64,000 bases of DNA, taken from assembly GCF_013371465.1 (NCBI RefSeq), contig NZ_JABWDU010000003.1, forward strand, positions 620,001-684,000, written 5' to 3'. The translations under genes and the position numbers were made by a program. The notes under the pieces were generated by a model. That model saw only the letters and a list, made by a program, of their open reading frames with translations. It had not been told where the DNA came from and searched no databases. Each line of letters opens with the position of its first letter. Position 1 is the stretch's first letter. The stretch is from Ensifer oleiphilus (lineage in GTDB: Bacteria; Pseudomonadota; Alphaproteobacteria; Rhizobiales; Rhizobiaceae). Below are positions 56,450-64,000 of this stretch, one piece after another.

Positions 56450-57463
56450 ATGCGAGCCGTAGCCTACCAAGTCCCCCAGCCGATCGAAGCCGAGATGTCG
56501 CTGGTCGATATCGACCTGCCGCGGCCCGAGCCCACGGGCCGGGACATCCTCGTCGAGGTCAAGGCGATCTCGGTCAATCCCGTCGATACGAAGATCCGAC
56601 GCGCCGCAACGCCTGAAGCGGGCCAGTGGAAGGTTCTCGGCTGGGATGCGGCAGGCGTTGTCAGCGCCGTCGGGCCAGACGCGTCCTTCTTCAAGCCGGG
56701 CGACGAGGTCTTTTATGCCGGCGCCATCAATCGTTCCGGCACCAATGCCGAGTTTCATCTGGTCGATGAACGTATCGTCGGCCGCAAACCCAAGTCGCTG
56801 GATTTTTCCGCCGCGGCAGCTCTGCCTCTGACGTCGATCACCGCCTGGGAAATGCTGTTCGATCGCCTTGACGTCACCCGCCCGATTCCAGGTTCTGCCC
56901 ATGCGATCGTCATCATCGGCGGTGCCGGCGGCGTCGGCTCGATCGCCATCCAGATCGCGCGGGCGCTGACCGACCTCACGGTCATCGCCACCGCGTCGCG
57001 TCCTGAGACGGTCGAATGGGTGAAGTCGCTCGGCGCCCACCACGTCGTAGACCACCGCCAGCCGATTGGCCCTCAGATCGAAGCCCTCGGGATCGGCCAG
57101 CCGGGCTTCGTGTTCTCGACGACCAACACCGACGATCATATCGCTGAGATCGTCGAGCTGATCGCGCCCCAGGGCCGTTTCGGTCTCATCGATGATCCCC
57201 GGCAGCTCGACGCGCTCCCGCTCAAGCGCAAGAGCATCTCGCTGCACTGGGAGCTGATGTTCACCCGCTCGCTGTTTGCGACCGCCGACATCGACAAGCA
57301 GAATGCCCTGTTGAACAGCGTGTCGGAGCTGGTCGATGCGGGCAAGATCAAGTCCACGATCAACGAGGACTTCGGAAGGATCAATGCGACAAACCTCAAG
57401 CGCGCGCACGCACTGATCGAGTCCGGCAAGGCCAAAGGCAAGATCGTGCTTTCGGGTTTCTAG
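56450..57463 (+). CDS. Zinc-independent alcohol dehydrogenase/quinone oxidoreductase family protein
   Basis: A 337-residue medium-chain reductase from ATG 56450 (GATGGAG serves as ribosome site; ATG 56438 is possible). N-terminal GroES-like domain (ILVEVKAISVNPVDTKIR, VLGWDAAGVVSAVG), then a Rossmann domain with IIGGAGGVGSIAIQIAR. Catalytic and structural zinc-ligand Cys clusters are missing, as in quinone reductases. Such enzymes detoxify quinones or enones with NADPH. Control by the divergent HxlR gene is likely. Confidence 0.92.
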   Translation: MRAVAYQVPQPIEAEMSLVDIDLPRPEPTGRDILVEVKAISVNPVDTKIRRAATPEAGQWKVLGWDAAGVVSAVGPDASFFKPGDEVFYAGAINRSGTNAEFHLVDERIVGRKPKSLDFSAAAALPLTSITAWEMLFDRLDVTRPIPGSAHAIVIIGGAGGVGSIAIQIARALTDLTVIATASRPETVEWVKSLGAHHVVDHRQPIGPQIEALGIGQPGFVFSTTNTDDHIAEIVELIAPQGRFGLIDDPRQLDALPLKRKSISLHWELMFTRSLFATADIDKQNALLNSVSELVDAGKIKSTINEDFGRINATNLKRAHALIESGKAKGKIVLSGF

Positions 57464-57676
57464 GCGCGAGGGCGAAACGGCCCCCGTCTCCTCCTCAATA
57501 GCGTGGCGCCTGCCGTAAAGCCGCCCCGTCCGGGCGGCCATGGCCGGCGCGTGCAAGCAAATCAACCGAGAACACGGCGGCGAGATGGTCGCGGGTATAA
57601 CACGGGCGCTGCCCGGCAACCCCCAATGGCATGCAACTGCCCGCGCCCTCCCTTCGCCCGTCATCCAAGGAAAACA

Positions 57677-57988
57677 ATGATGATACAATCAACGGAGAAG
57701 CTCGTTTCTCTGGCAATCCTGACAGCCCGGTCCGGCAGCCGAGACGCATTGCGTGACGGGCTGCTTGCCCTGGTCGAGCCGACCCGCAAAGAACCCGGCT
57801 GCCTTGACTATGTCCTGTTCGAAATGCAGGACGCGCCGGGAACGTTCTACATGCGCGAGGCCTTCACGAGCCGCGCCGCACTCGACGCCCACTTTCAGAC
57901 CCCACATTTCCGAGCCTTCGCTGCGACGGTCGACAATCTAATTGCCTGCCCGCTGCAACTGGTTTTTCTCGACCAGCTTTCAACCTGA
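57677..57988 (+). CDS. Antibiotic-biosynthesis-monooxygenase (ABM) domain protein
   Basis: A 103-residue ferredoxin-like-fold protein, start ATG 57677 after AAGGA. Typical ABM blocks are REALRDGLLALVEPTRKEPGCLDYVLFE-like N-terminus (visible: EPGCLDYVLFE) and FYMREAFTSRAALDAHFQTPHF. Relatives include quinol monooxygenase YgiN and LsrG. It follows the quinone-reductase-like gene by 213 bp, so a shared role in quinone or aldehyde handling is possible but not shown. Confidence 0.88.
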   Translation: MMIQSTEKLVSLAILTARSGSRDALRDGLLALVEPTRKEPGCLDYVLFEMQDAPGTFYMREAFTSRAALDAHFQTPHFRAFAATVDNLIACPLQLVFLDQLST

Positions 57989-58223
57989 AATCGGGGCTTT
58001 CGTTCTGCGAGATGCGCCTTGCCATTCTGGTGGCAGGATGTTTCCGCCTTCGCCATCAACCTGGCGAGCACCGCAGTGATTGCCCGTGCGCGAGCGTTCG
58101 GATGGCCCATAAAGGCGTGTCACGCATCGGTCACGCGCAAAGGGAGAAGAGGCGTGCTACCACAACCATACCCGAAGCGGCGCGAGTGTTTTTCGTCAAT
58201 CGCCGTATGGTTTGAGTGAGATC

Positions 58224-58508
58224 ATGCAACGCTATCTTTTCCACATCCACCTGGCAGGTGCCACAAGCCGCGACAGCGTCGGCACGTTGCTTCCCGATGA
58301 CAGTCAGGCAGTTGAACATGGCCGCCTGATTGCGGACGAGATCGCCGAAGAGGATGACTACCGCGGCGTCATCGTCGCGGTGGAGAATGCCGAGGGCCGC
58401 TTGCTGGCAAGGCTGACGGCTTCCAGGGCCATGCCCCCCTGGCTGATCGCGCGATCAAGGTTCGAGCATGCCTGGGCAGAAATGCGAATTGATTTCAGTA
58501 AATTGTAA
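58224..58508 (+). CDS. Small DUF6894-like protein of unknown function
   Basis: A 94-residue protein from ATG 58224 with GAGTGAG upstream. The start RYLFHIHLAGATSRDSVGTLL, followed by an acidic helix (ADEIAEEDDY) and VIVAVENAEGRLLARL, fits the small proteins widespread in Rhizobiales that carry DUF6894. No signal peptide or membrane helix. It is convergent with the TonB-receptor gene, sharing a bidirectional terminator. Function unknown. Confidence 0.75.
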   Translation: MQRYLFHIHLAGATSRDSVGTLLPDDSQAVEHGRLIADEIAEEDDYRGVIVAVENAEGRLLARLTASRAMPPWLIARSRFEHAWAEMRIDFSKL

Positions 58509-58567
58509 TGTGAAAATTTCAGTACGAACACATTAGACAAGCGGCTGGGGCAAACTACCGGCAAAGA

Positions 58568-58594
58568 GGAAGAGGCATCGGTGATGCCTCTTCC
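58568..58594. terminator. Bidirectional rho-independent terminator
   Basis: A 12-bp perfect stem (GGAAGAGGCATC with its complement) around the 3-nt loop GGT, flanked by TTT on the plus side and CTCTTT on the minus side. It separates the convergent small gene and receptor gene. Confidence 0.75.
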
Positions 58595-58606
58595 TTTGAT
58601 ACCATT

Positions 58607-60928
58607 TCAGAATGTCGCCTTGGCGCTCAGGATGAAGGAGCGGCCAGGCTCGTAGAGCGGCGTGACGGTGCCGAATTCCTGGCCGTAGGTGGCACGCTCC
58701 GAATAGGTTTCGTCAAAGACGTTCTTGATTTCGGCACGCAGCGTCAGATTGCTGTGACTCGGCGGCTGATACTCGACGAAGGTATTGAACACCTTGTAGG
58801 ATTCGAGCGTTGGGGTCCCGACCGCAACATCATCATTGTCGAGCGCGATCTCGACATCGCCGCCGACGGTGACGCCCCAATCGATGAAGCTATGCGCTGC
58901 CACCAGTGTGATGAACTGGCCGGCAGGCGCTGCCAGATAGATCCCGGTGTCGGAGTCGGCCGGCTTGCCGTCGATCGAAACATCGATGTTGGCGTACTTG
59001 ACCTTGAAGTATCCGTCACCCCAGTCATAGCCGGCGCCAAGCTCGAAGCCCTTCGAGCGCACGTCATGGTTCTCGATTGCCCTTGCGACCGCGTATTTCG
59101 CCGTGCGCGCGTTGTCGATATCGGTGCGAAAAAGGCTGCCCTCCAAAGTGAAGCCTTCATGCTTGGCGACAAGGCCGAAGGCGTAATTGCTGGCGCTGCT
59201 TGTGTCCGGTCCGCCCCCATAATTCCACCGCGGATTCATGATGAAGTTTTCGGCAAGCGGAACGCCGGCCCAGACGCGCGAATAGCCTGCCTTGGCCGTC
59301 AGAAGGTCCTCGATCAGGTCATACTCGCCGGAAACATTGCCGCTGAAACCGGCGTTGTCCCACTTCTCATCCGTGGTGCCGATGAACCATTGTTGGTCGC
59401 CGCGAACACCGAAGGAAAGACGGGTACGTTCCCATGGTTCCAGCCGCGCCTGCGCATAGATGCCCACATTGCGGGCGCGCTCGGTCGAGGCGTCGGACGG
59501 ATCTTCGAGTTCCGCCTTGTCGTTATAGAAATCGACACCGGCCGTGATGCTGCCGAGATCGAAGCTGAACTTGTTCTCGAACTTGCCGTTGAAGGTGCCG
59601 GTTTCGCCAGCACCGGGATAGGGAACGGATACCGTGCTTGGCGCCACAGGCCGCGGATAGATCGGGATTTCGAGCCGCGTCGAGCTGTAGGCCAGCACCA
59701 CAGTCGGATCCCACCAGCCCTCGGGCGTGCTGTCGGTGTAGGAAAAGACCGTGTTCTGCCGGTCGAGCGTATAGTCGCGCACGCGCGGTTCCCACGGCGG
59801 GCGGCCGCTGATGAAACCGGTATTGGCGCGGAACGGGCGTGGAGCGTCATCGTAGACACGTTCGTGGCTGATCTCGAAGCGGTCACCGCTCTCAAACTCG
59901 TAGGCGACCTTGCCAAGCCCGCTCAAAAGGTCGGTACTGGTGCCTTCAACGATGTTGCCGTTTCCAGCTTTGAACTCGTCACCCTTGGCGAAGTTGAAAT
60001 AGCCGAGAAATTCGAGCCCTTCCTGCATGCCGTAGGCCGAAAGCCCGGTCTGGAAGACCTTGCCGTTGAAGTTGTCGCTGGAACTGACGAAGCCGCCATA
60101 TCCGTCGCCGTCGAGCAGGTCGCGCGCGTCTTTCGTCTCATAGGCAATGGCGCCGCCGAGTGCGCCCGGTCCCGCATCCGCGGGCGCGATGCCGGCGTCG
60201 ACGCGCACGGCCTTCAGCAGGCTCGGATCGATCAAGTTCGTGCCGTTGTGATGGAAGACCTTGTTGTTCTGGCGGCCGCCATCCATGGTAACGGCGAGAT
60301 TGGTTTCCTCGATGCCGTGAACATAGACCTTCTGTGACATCGGCAGCGAGCTTCCAACCGAGATCCCGGGCTCGCCACGAAAGACGTCGGCGATCGTCGC
60401 TGGATTGCGCAGTTCGAGATCCTTCTGGCTGATGACGATTTCACCGACCCCGGTTGCGTTCCCGAAAACCGAGATCGGATCAAGCGCCGTAGAGCCGTCG
60501 GCCGGCGCCATTGCGCCACCGCTGCCGGTCGCCCCTGTCCCGATGACAGCCGTCCGCCCGCCCGAGATGCGATGTTCAATACCCGTGCCCGAAAGCAACA
60601 GTGCAAGCGCCTCCTCCGGCGCGTAGGAACCGACAACGGCCTTGGATATGACGCCGCGCGAGACCGAAGCGGCGAGCGTCACCTGCAGGCCCGATTGCCG
60701 GCCGAAGGCGTTCAGCGCATCGGCAAGCGGTTGGGCCGGCACGTTGAAGCTGCGTGCAGCGCTCACTTGTCCCGCTGCATCCTGCGCAAGGGCTGGGCTC
60801 GGCCAATTCAGCGTCGAGGCCAGGCAGATCGCCATTGCCGTCGTTGCCATCAGCCGTCCCATCGGACGCCCGCCGGCGTCGCCCCACTTCAAACGACGGG
60901 ATCCCTTGCGGCCTTGCGATATGCACAT
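58607..60928 (-). CDS. TonB-dependent outer-membrane receptor with STN signalling domain (FecA-like)
   Basis: A 773-residue receptor. The start at 60928 follows AAGGAG; an in-frame start at 60979 is less likely. After the signal peptide (ends near ALAQ) comes an STN domain (residues about 60-130: FNVPAQPLADALNAFGRQSGLQV, GSYAPEEALALLLSGTG), which contacts FecR-type anti-sigma proteins. A plug domain follows (NPATIADVFRGEPGISVG) and a 22-strand barrel ending in Phe (AKATF). With the FecR and ECF sigma genes it forms a cell-surface-signalling system. The ligand is probably a haem or iron chelate, but not readable. The shared ECF-type promoter element lies 48 bp upstream. Confidence 0.93.
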   Translation of the reverse strand: MCISQGRKGSRRLKWGDAGGRPMGRLMATTAMAICLASTLNWPSPALAQDAAGQVSAARSFNVPAQPLADALNAFGRQSGLQVTLAASVSRGVISKAVVGSYAPEEALALLLSGTGIEHRISGGRTAVIGTGATGSGGAMAPADGSTALDPISVFGNATGVGEIVISQKDLELRNPATIADVFRGEPGISVGSSLPMSQKVYVHGIEETNLAVTMDGGRQNNKVFHHNGTNLIDPSLLKAVRVDAGIAPADAGPGALGGAIAYETKDARDLLDGDGYGGFVSSSDNFNGKVFQTGLSAYGMQEGLEFLGYFNFAKGDEFKAGNGNIVEGTSTDLLSGLGKVAYEFESGDRFEISHERVYDDAPRPFRANTGFISGRPPWEPRVRDYTLDRQNTVFSYTDSTPEGWWDPTVVLAYSSTRLEIPIYPRPVAPSTVSVPYPGAGETGTFNGKFENKFSFDLGSITAGVDFYNDKAELEDPSDASTERARNVGIYAQARLEPWERTRLSFGVRGDQQWFIGTTDEKWDNAGFSGNVSGEYDLIEDLLTAKAGYSRVWAGVPLAENFIMNPRWNYGGGPDTSSASNYAFGLVAKHEGFTLEGSLFRTDIDNARTAKYAVARAIENHDVRSKGFELGAGYDWGDGYFKVKYANIDVSIDGKPADSDTGIYLAAPAGQFITLVAAHSFIDWGVTVGGDVEIALDNDDVAVGTPTLESYKVFNTFVEYQPPSHSNLTLRAEIKNVFDETYSERATYGQEFGTVTPLYEPGRSFILSAKATF

Positions 60929-60975
60929 CGTACTCTCATCTCCTTGAACTACGCCCCGTTGCCGAGCGCTTTCCA

Positions 60976-61007
60976 ACAAAGACGAGGACCGCCATCTTTT
61001 TTCTCAG
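60976..61007 (-). promoter_or_regulatory. Bipartite promoter element upstream of the TonB receptor
   Basis: On the minus strand CTGAGAAAAA, 12 nt, TCGTCTTTGT. The same two 10-mers at the same spacing precede the fecR-like gene (62080-62111). Probable promoter for the local ECF sigma factor. Confidence 0.7.
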
Positions 61008-61034
61008 ATAAATTGAATCTTTTTGTCAGGATTT

Positions 61035-62018
61035 TCAGTAGTGCGTCAGCAGCCGGCCATAGGTCAAAAATGTCCGCACGCGGCCGCCATAGGGCTCGAC
61101 CAGCGCCTTCAGAGCACTGTCCGGATCGTGAAGATCGTAGAGACCGGTGACCTTGAGACCGGCGAGCTTTCGGTCGGGCACAGCGATCCAGGCCGAGTGA
61201 TAGCGCTGAAGCTGTTCGGCGACCGCGCCGATGGAAGCATCCTTGACGAAGATCCGTCCGCTGCGCCAGGCGGCGACCTGATCGGGCTCGATGGTGTTGC
61301 GGGTAACGGCACCGTCGCTCCTGTTCACGACCGCCATTTCGCCTGGAAGCAGCCGAAAGTCCGGCGTTTTCCTGGATTCCCCGACCGACACCTGCACGAC
61401 GCCTCTTTCCAGCTCGACGGTCGTTTCTTCGCCCGCAAGCCGGACGTCGAACGCGGTGCCGACGACCAAGACCTTGACCCCTCCAGCCTCCACCGTGAAA
61501 GGACGCGCCGGATTATGTGCGACATCGAAAAACGCTTCGCCGGAAAGCAGGGTGACATGGCGTCCGCCGGTCGTCATTTCGGTCTTGATGGCACTGTCGC
61601 CACCAAGCTCGATCACTGTTCCATCCTCCAGCGCCACCCTGGCATTCTGGCCGGTGGCGGTGATGTGGTCCGCCTGAAGGCGGATCAGCAGCGACGGTGC
61701 TGCAAGGACGAGGAACAAAGTGGCGGCAATGGCAGCGACGGAGGCTATCACGGGACGGCGCCAACGGCGCCGGTTTATGGGAACGACATTGGCGCATGGC
61801 GCGTGCGCCCATAGTTGCTCATGCACCGGAGCGACTTCTCCCATAAGCTGCCACGTCCGAAGCGCATACTCCCATGCCCGCCGATGATCATCAGAGCGAT
61901 GCAACCAGCGCTGGAAGTCGGCGGCCAGGTCGGGACAACTGGGCTCGGCCTTCAACCGCAGTAACCAGTCCATGGCTTCTTCCAGGGTAACAGCTGCGAT
62001 TTGCTGATCTTGGGTCAA
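61035..62018 (-). CDS. fecR: FecR-family anti-sigma/signal-transducing membrane protein
   Basis: A 327-residue protein from TTG 62018, chosen because AGGAT lies before it and the N-terminus then fits the family; a GTG at 62054 would add 12 residues. The N-terminal domain (EEAMDWLLRLKAEP, WEYALRTWQLM) is DUF4880, followed by a single membrane segment (VIASVAAIAATLFLVLAAP, about residues 88-110) and a periplasmic FecR domain (VALEDGTVIELGGDSAI, LLSGEAFFDVAHN). The last part resembles an STN fold. It carries the signal from the receptor to the ECF sigma factor and has its own copy of the ECF-type promoter. Confidence 0.92.
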   Translation of the reverse strand: MTQDQQIAAVTLEEAMDWLLRLKAEPSCPDLAADFQRWLHRSDDHRRAWEYALRTWQLMGEVAPVHEQLWAHAPCANVVPINRRRWRRPVIASVAAIAATLFLVLAAPSLLIRLQADHITATGQNARVALEDGTVIELGGDSAIKTEMTTGGRHVTLLSGEAFFDVAHNPARPFTVEAGGVKVLVVGTAFDVRLAGEETTVELERGVVQVSVGESRKTPDFRLLPGEMAVVNRSDGAVTRNTIEPDQVAAWRSGRIFVKDASIGAVAEQLQRYHSAWIAVPDRKLAGLKVTGLYDLHDPDSALKALVEPYGGRVRTFLTYGRLLTHY

Positions 62019-62079
62019 TGATATCCTACGCCGGTCTGGCCTCTTCAGAGGCACTTCTACCCGAACAATCCCTCTTTTG

Positions 62080-62111
62080 ACAAAGACGAATGACGCGCTT
62101 CTTTTTCTCAG
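62080..62111 (-). promoter_or_regulatory. Bipartite promoter element upstream of the fecR-like gene
   Basis: CTGAGAAAAA, 12 nt, TCGTCTTTGT on the minus strand, 61 bp before the TTG start. Both 10-mers and the spacing are identical to the element upstream of the receptor gene; the 12-nt spacers differ. Confidence 0.7.
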
Positions 62112-62123
62112 GGAGCGACCACT

Positions 62124-62645
62124 TTAAGTCGCGTTGACCAGAAGTGCCGTGGCAATCTTCATCATCGCCGCGGTGACGTAGCGATGCGCGCTGGCGGTGG
62201 AGATGCCGAGATGCGCTGCGACTTCCTCAAGCGTGTAGCCGCCGAAGCGATGCATCTCGACGGCTACCCTCGCTTCAACCGGCAGTTCCGAGAGGATCTG
62301 CGAGATCCGGCTGATGTCGTCGCACAGTAAAGTCGATTGCTCCGGCGTCGGCACGTCGGCGGGAACCGACCAGAACGGCACATCGTCCTGATGACCGATC
62401 GCGGCCAACTTTCGGCGCCTCAAGACGTCGAGCGAAAGATTCCTGACCGTGCGGTAGAGGTAGGCGAGGAGCTGGCCCTTCGAAACCGATCGGGTGCTGG
62501 AGGGCAGGAACCGAACAAACGCATCCTGGACGATATCTTCGGCAGCATCGCGCGAACCGAGCAGGCGAACCGCATAGGCGATGAGCGCCGGACGGTGGGC
62601 AAGAAAGATATCGACGCGCGTTTCGGATTGGGTCTCGGTCGTCAT
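62124..62645 (-). CDS. fecI: ECF-family sigma factor (FecI-like)
   Basis: A 173-residue ECF sigma factor. Region 2 is at about residues 15-80 (LGSRDAAEDIVQDAFVRF, LYRTVRNLSLDVLRRRK) and region 4 at about 115-168 (ELPVEARVAVEMHRFGGYTLEEVAAHLGIS-type, visible: GYTLEEVAAHLGIS and HRYVTAAMMK). It is first in the sigma-FecR-receptor order. It lacks the bipartite element found before the next two genes, so it is probably not self-activated but driven by another promoter, perhaps TTGACT-N17-AATTTT at 62702-62730. Confidence 0.94.
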   Translation of the reverse strand: MTTETQSETRVDIFLAHRPALIAYAVRLLGSRDAAEDIVQDAFVRFLPSSTRSVSKGQLLAYLYRTVRNLSLDVLRRRKLAAIGHQDDVPFWSVPADVPTPEQSTLLCDDISRISQILSELPVEARVAVEMHRFGGYTLEEVAAHLGISTASAHRYVTAAMMKIATALLVNAT

Positions 62646-63231
62646 GGGATCCTGGCCGGGAGCGGGTTCGCCCGCGCGTGGTGCTTTGCGCGAACGGGCG
62701 TAAAATTGAAAACATGCCTATAATAGTCAAGTTTAAAATTCGACCGAACACCAACTTTTGCCGCGGAAGAAGGCGGGTGTGACTCAATCGCCGCCATGGT
62801 CGCGGTGGCCGCCCTTGCCGCCGCCAGGCGACGCGAACGGCGCAAGGCCGCCCAATTCCAGAGATGCCGGATAGCTATCGCCACAACCAACGGGCATCGC
62901 TAACCACCGGTGGTCATGGCCTTGCGGCACGCCTGAAGCGCCGATATCGGGCCATCGCCGCAAGCCGGCCATTGAATAGGCGCGGGGGCCGCCGCGTGAC
63001 GCCAGATACGTCTCCAGCCGGAATCAGCAGGCCATGAGCCCTGTGCACTCGAGGCACGACATGTGACGATTGGCCTGGGGAGGGGAATGGACTGATGTGG
63101 CCGGTGTCATCTCCAGTGGGCGAAGCGGGCGGTTGATCGCCCGCGCCACACCAGAGCGAACCGCACGTCCCGGCGGCCATAGCCCGCGGCCGATATGCGG
63201 CTACCGGATATGGCCGCGCCGCTAGGCGAGG
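62646..63231. other. 586-bp stretch without a convincing gene
   Basis: Frames here give only Arg/Pro-rich, unlikely translations. 62700-62745 is AT-rich and has TTGACT-N17-AATTTT on the minus strand, a possible sigma-gene promoter. GTTCGC/GCGAAC (62666-62671 and 62690-62695) could form a hairpin in the sigma mRNA leader. Nothing recognisable in 62800-63231. Confidence 0.5.
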
Positions 63232-63579
63232 TTAGCCCCCCATAACCTTCCGCATGCTGTCGCTGCTGATGGAAGCCTCGGAGGTGCCACTGAAGACAAG
63301 AACCTTCTTCGCTGCGTCTTCCGCAAGCGTCTCCCAGCTGTTTCTGATCGTCGTCGCCATCTGGATCCAGGAACTGTCGACGCTGTTCTCCTCGAGCGCC
63401 AAGATCAGCGTATCCATGCGCTCGACGCACTCGTCGATGTTCACATGCAGCCGGGACGCCTGGTCGAGCGTGATGCCCGGATGCTGCAGAAGCCTTGGAA
63501 TGGTTGTCGCCGCCTTTTTGACGAGTTCGTCTTCTTCGATCAACGATCGCTGCCACGCCTCACACATAGCTGCCCCCAT
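63232..63579 (-). CDS. Protein of unknown function, helical
   Basis: A 115-residue protein if ATG 63579 is used (a TTG at 63624 would add 15). The sequence is mostly helical (EEDELVKKAATTIPRLLQ, LHVNIDECVERMDTLILALEEN, MATTIRNSWETLAEDAAKK) and has no signal peptide or metal motif. I do not recognise it. The start codon sits inside an 8-bp inverted repeat (63578-63600), which may affect translation. Neighbours give no clue. Confidence 0.6.
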   Translation of the reverse strand: MGAAMCEAWQRSLIEEDELVKKAATTIPRLLQHPGITLDQASRLHVNIDECVERMDTLILALEENSVDSSWIQMATTIRNSWETLAEDAAKKVLVFSGTSEASISSDSMRKVMGG

Positions 63580-63600
63580 CCTGTCCGTGACAGACAGGAT
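63578..63600. promoter_or_regulatory. Inverted repeat over the start of the unknown gene
   Basis: ATCCTGTC-N7-GACAGGAT, perfect 8-bp arms. It covers the ATG at 63579 and the region where a ribosome site should be. Confidence 0.4.
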
Positions 63601-63861
63601 CGGTGCACGCCCCGCAGCGGTCAACTAAGTAAAACGGGCATGGCTGCCGCAATGCATCCGTCATCCGGGTGGACGCTTAGTCCTTCCGGTCGTGCTACGC
63701 GCTGCAAGAGTGGGGCGATGAGCAAAAGGAGGTGTTCGCAAGCCGTTACCGGCGCTTCTGTCCAGCTCACGCGCCGTCACATCCACGCATGTCTGCACGC
63801 CGCTGCGCAACCGACAGCTGTCGCAGACATGCCACAGCGCCGGGCGCTCGCCGGCACTGCA

Positions 63862-64000
63862 TCAAACGATGCTGATCTGGTTGCGGCCGCTGCGCTTGGA
63901 TTGGTAGAGGCCATCGTCGGCCCGCCGCAAAATATCGCCGATGCTGGCGTCGGACCGGGAAATTTCGGTGAGCCCACCGCTAATCGTGGAGAAAAGCGCC
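63862..64000 (-). CDS. GGDEF-domain diguanylate cyclase, C-terminal end (5' part outside window)
   Basis: The last 45 residues of a GGDEF domain, open to the window edge on the minus strand and ending in TGA at 63862-63864. The frame reads STISGGLTEIS, then ILRRADDGLYQSKRSGRNQI, which is the highly conserved end of diguanylate cyclases (ADxALYxAKxxGRN). The catalytic GGDEF motif lies outside the window, so activity cannot be judged. It would make c-di-GMP, the messenger that activates the BgsA-type glucan synthase encoded 25 kb away, but no specific link is shown. Confidence 0.88.
   Translation of the reverse strand, partial: ALFSTISGGLTEISRSDASIGDILRRADDGLYQSKRSGRNQISIV

Noticed and set aside
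58754-60337. 527-codon open frame on the plus strand
   Set aside because: It lies opposite the TonB-receptor gene and arises from codon bias; the receptor frame has STN, plug and barrel features.
62719-62724. TATAAT on the plus strand as a -10 element
   Set aside because: No -35 at a proper distance and no plus-strand gene follows it for 1.2 kb; the minus-strand promoter reading for the sigma gene fits better.
63777-63977. 66-codon minus-strand frame at the window end
   Set aside because: A different minus-strand frame of the same stretch encodes the conserved end of a GGDEF domain.

Overview
The window is GC-rich, densely coded DNA from an alphaproteobacterium, most likely a Rhizobiaceae member (Ensifer/Sinorhizobium or Rhizobium type). 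The grounds are ABC and TRAP uptake operons each with its own regulator, a CCUCCUCCC-loop small-RNA array, a cellulose-synthase-like polysaccharide cluster resembling rhizobial beta-glucan loci, and several L,D-transpeptidases. I see no rRNA, tRNA, insertion sequence, phage gene or CRISPR array. The genus is inference; the gene content is read from the sequence.

Layout. 1-8575 (+): a sugar/polyol ABC importer (ATPase cut by the window edge, permease, binding protein), a short-chain dehydrogenase, a DhaK/DhaL kinase pair, then a SorC-type regulator fused to a second complete DhaK, and a second DhaL. It reads as a polyol-to-ketose-to-ketose-phosphate pathway, plausibly for a tetritol such as threitol. 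8787-11513: three L,D-transpeptidase-fold lipoproteins, the last two convergent paralogues. 11730-17086: DNA-repair genes (recX, UvrD-like helicase, DNA polymerase IV, DEDD exonuclease) with a four-hairpin small-RNA array on the minus strand at about 15878-16033. 17317-20106: SRPBCC protein, GlxA-type regulator, RidA-family protein and a small unknown.

20278-27478 (-) is a six-gene operon: RpiR regulator, Fe3+/phosphonate-type ABC importer (binding protein, double permease, ATPase), histidine phosphatase and Na/Pi transporter. I read it as organophosphate uptake, dephosphorylation and phosphate export. 27931-34092: a second RpiR regulator and a PotD-like binding protein, divergent from ATPase, two permeases and a DmpA-type self-cleaving peptidase, with a perfect palindrome in the shared promoter. 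34447-39115: membrane-fusion protein, secreted alpha-helical-barrel protein and GT2 synthase, behind an AT-rich region with a 16-bp palindrome. This is a candidate polysaccharide system related to the mixed-linkage beta-glucan genes. 39176-42190: AceE-like 2-oxoacid dehydrogenase E1 divergent from an Lrp regulator. 42213-48903: TetR regulator, TRAP transporter, AroE-like dehydrogenase and a dehydroshikimate dehydratase/VOC fusion, i.e. quinate/shikimate use.

49155-53500: RND efflux adaptor and pump. 53710-55939: rhodanese-ChrB fusion and ChrA chromate transporter. 55996-58508: HxlR regulator divergent from a quinone-reductase-like protein, an ABM monooxygenase and a DUF6894-like protein. 58607-62645 (-): a complete cell-surface-signalling set (ECF sigma, FecR, TonB receptor with STN domain), in which both downstream genes carry the same bipartite promoter element with identical spacing. 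63232-63579: an unknown gene. 63862-64000: the C-terminal end of a GGDEF diguanylate cyclase running off the window.
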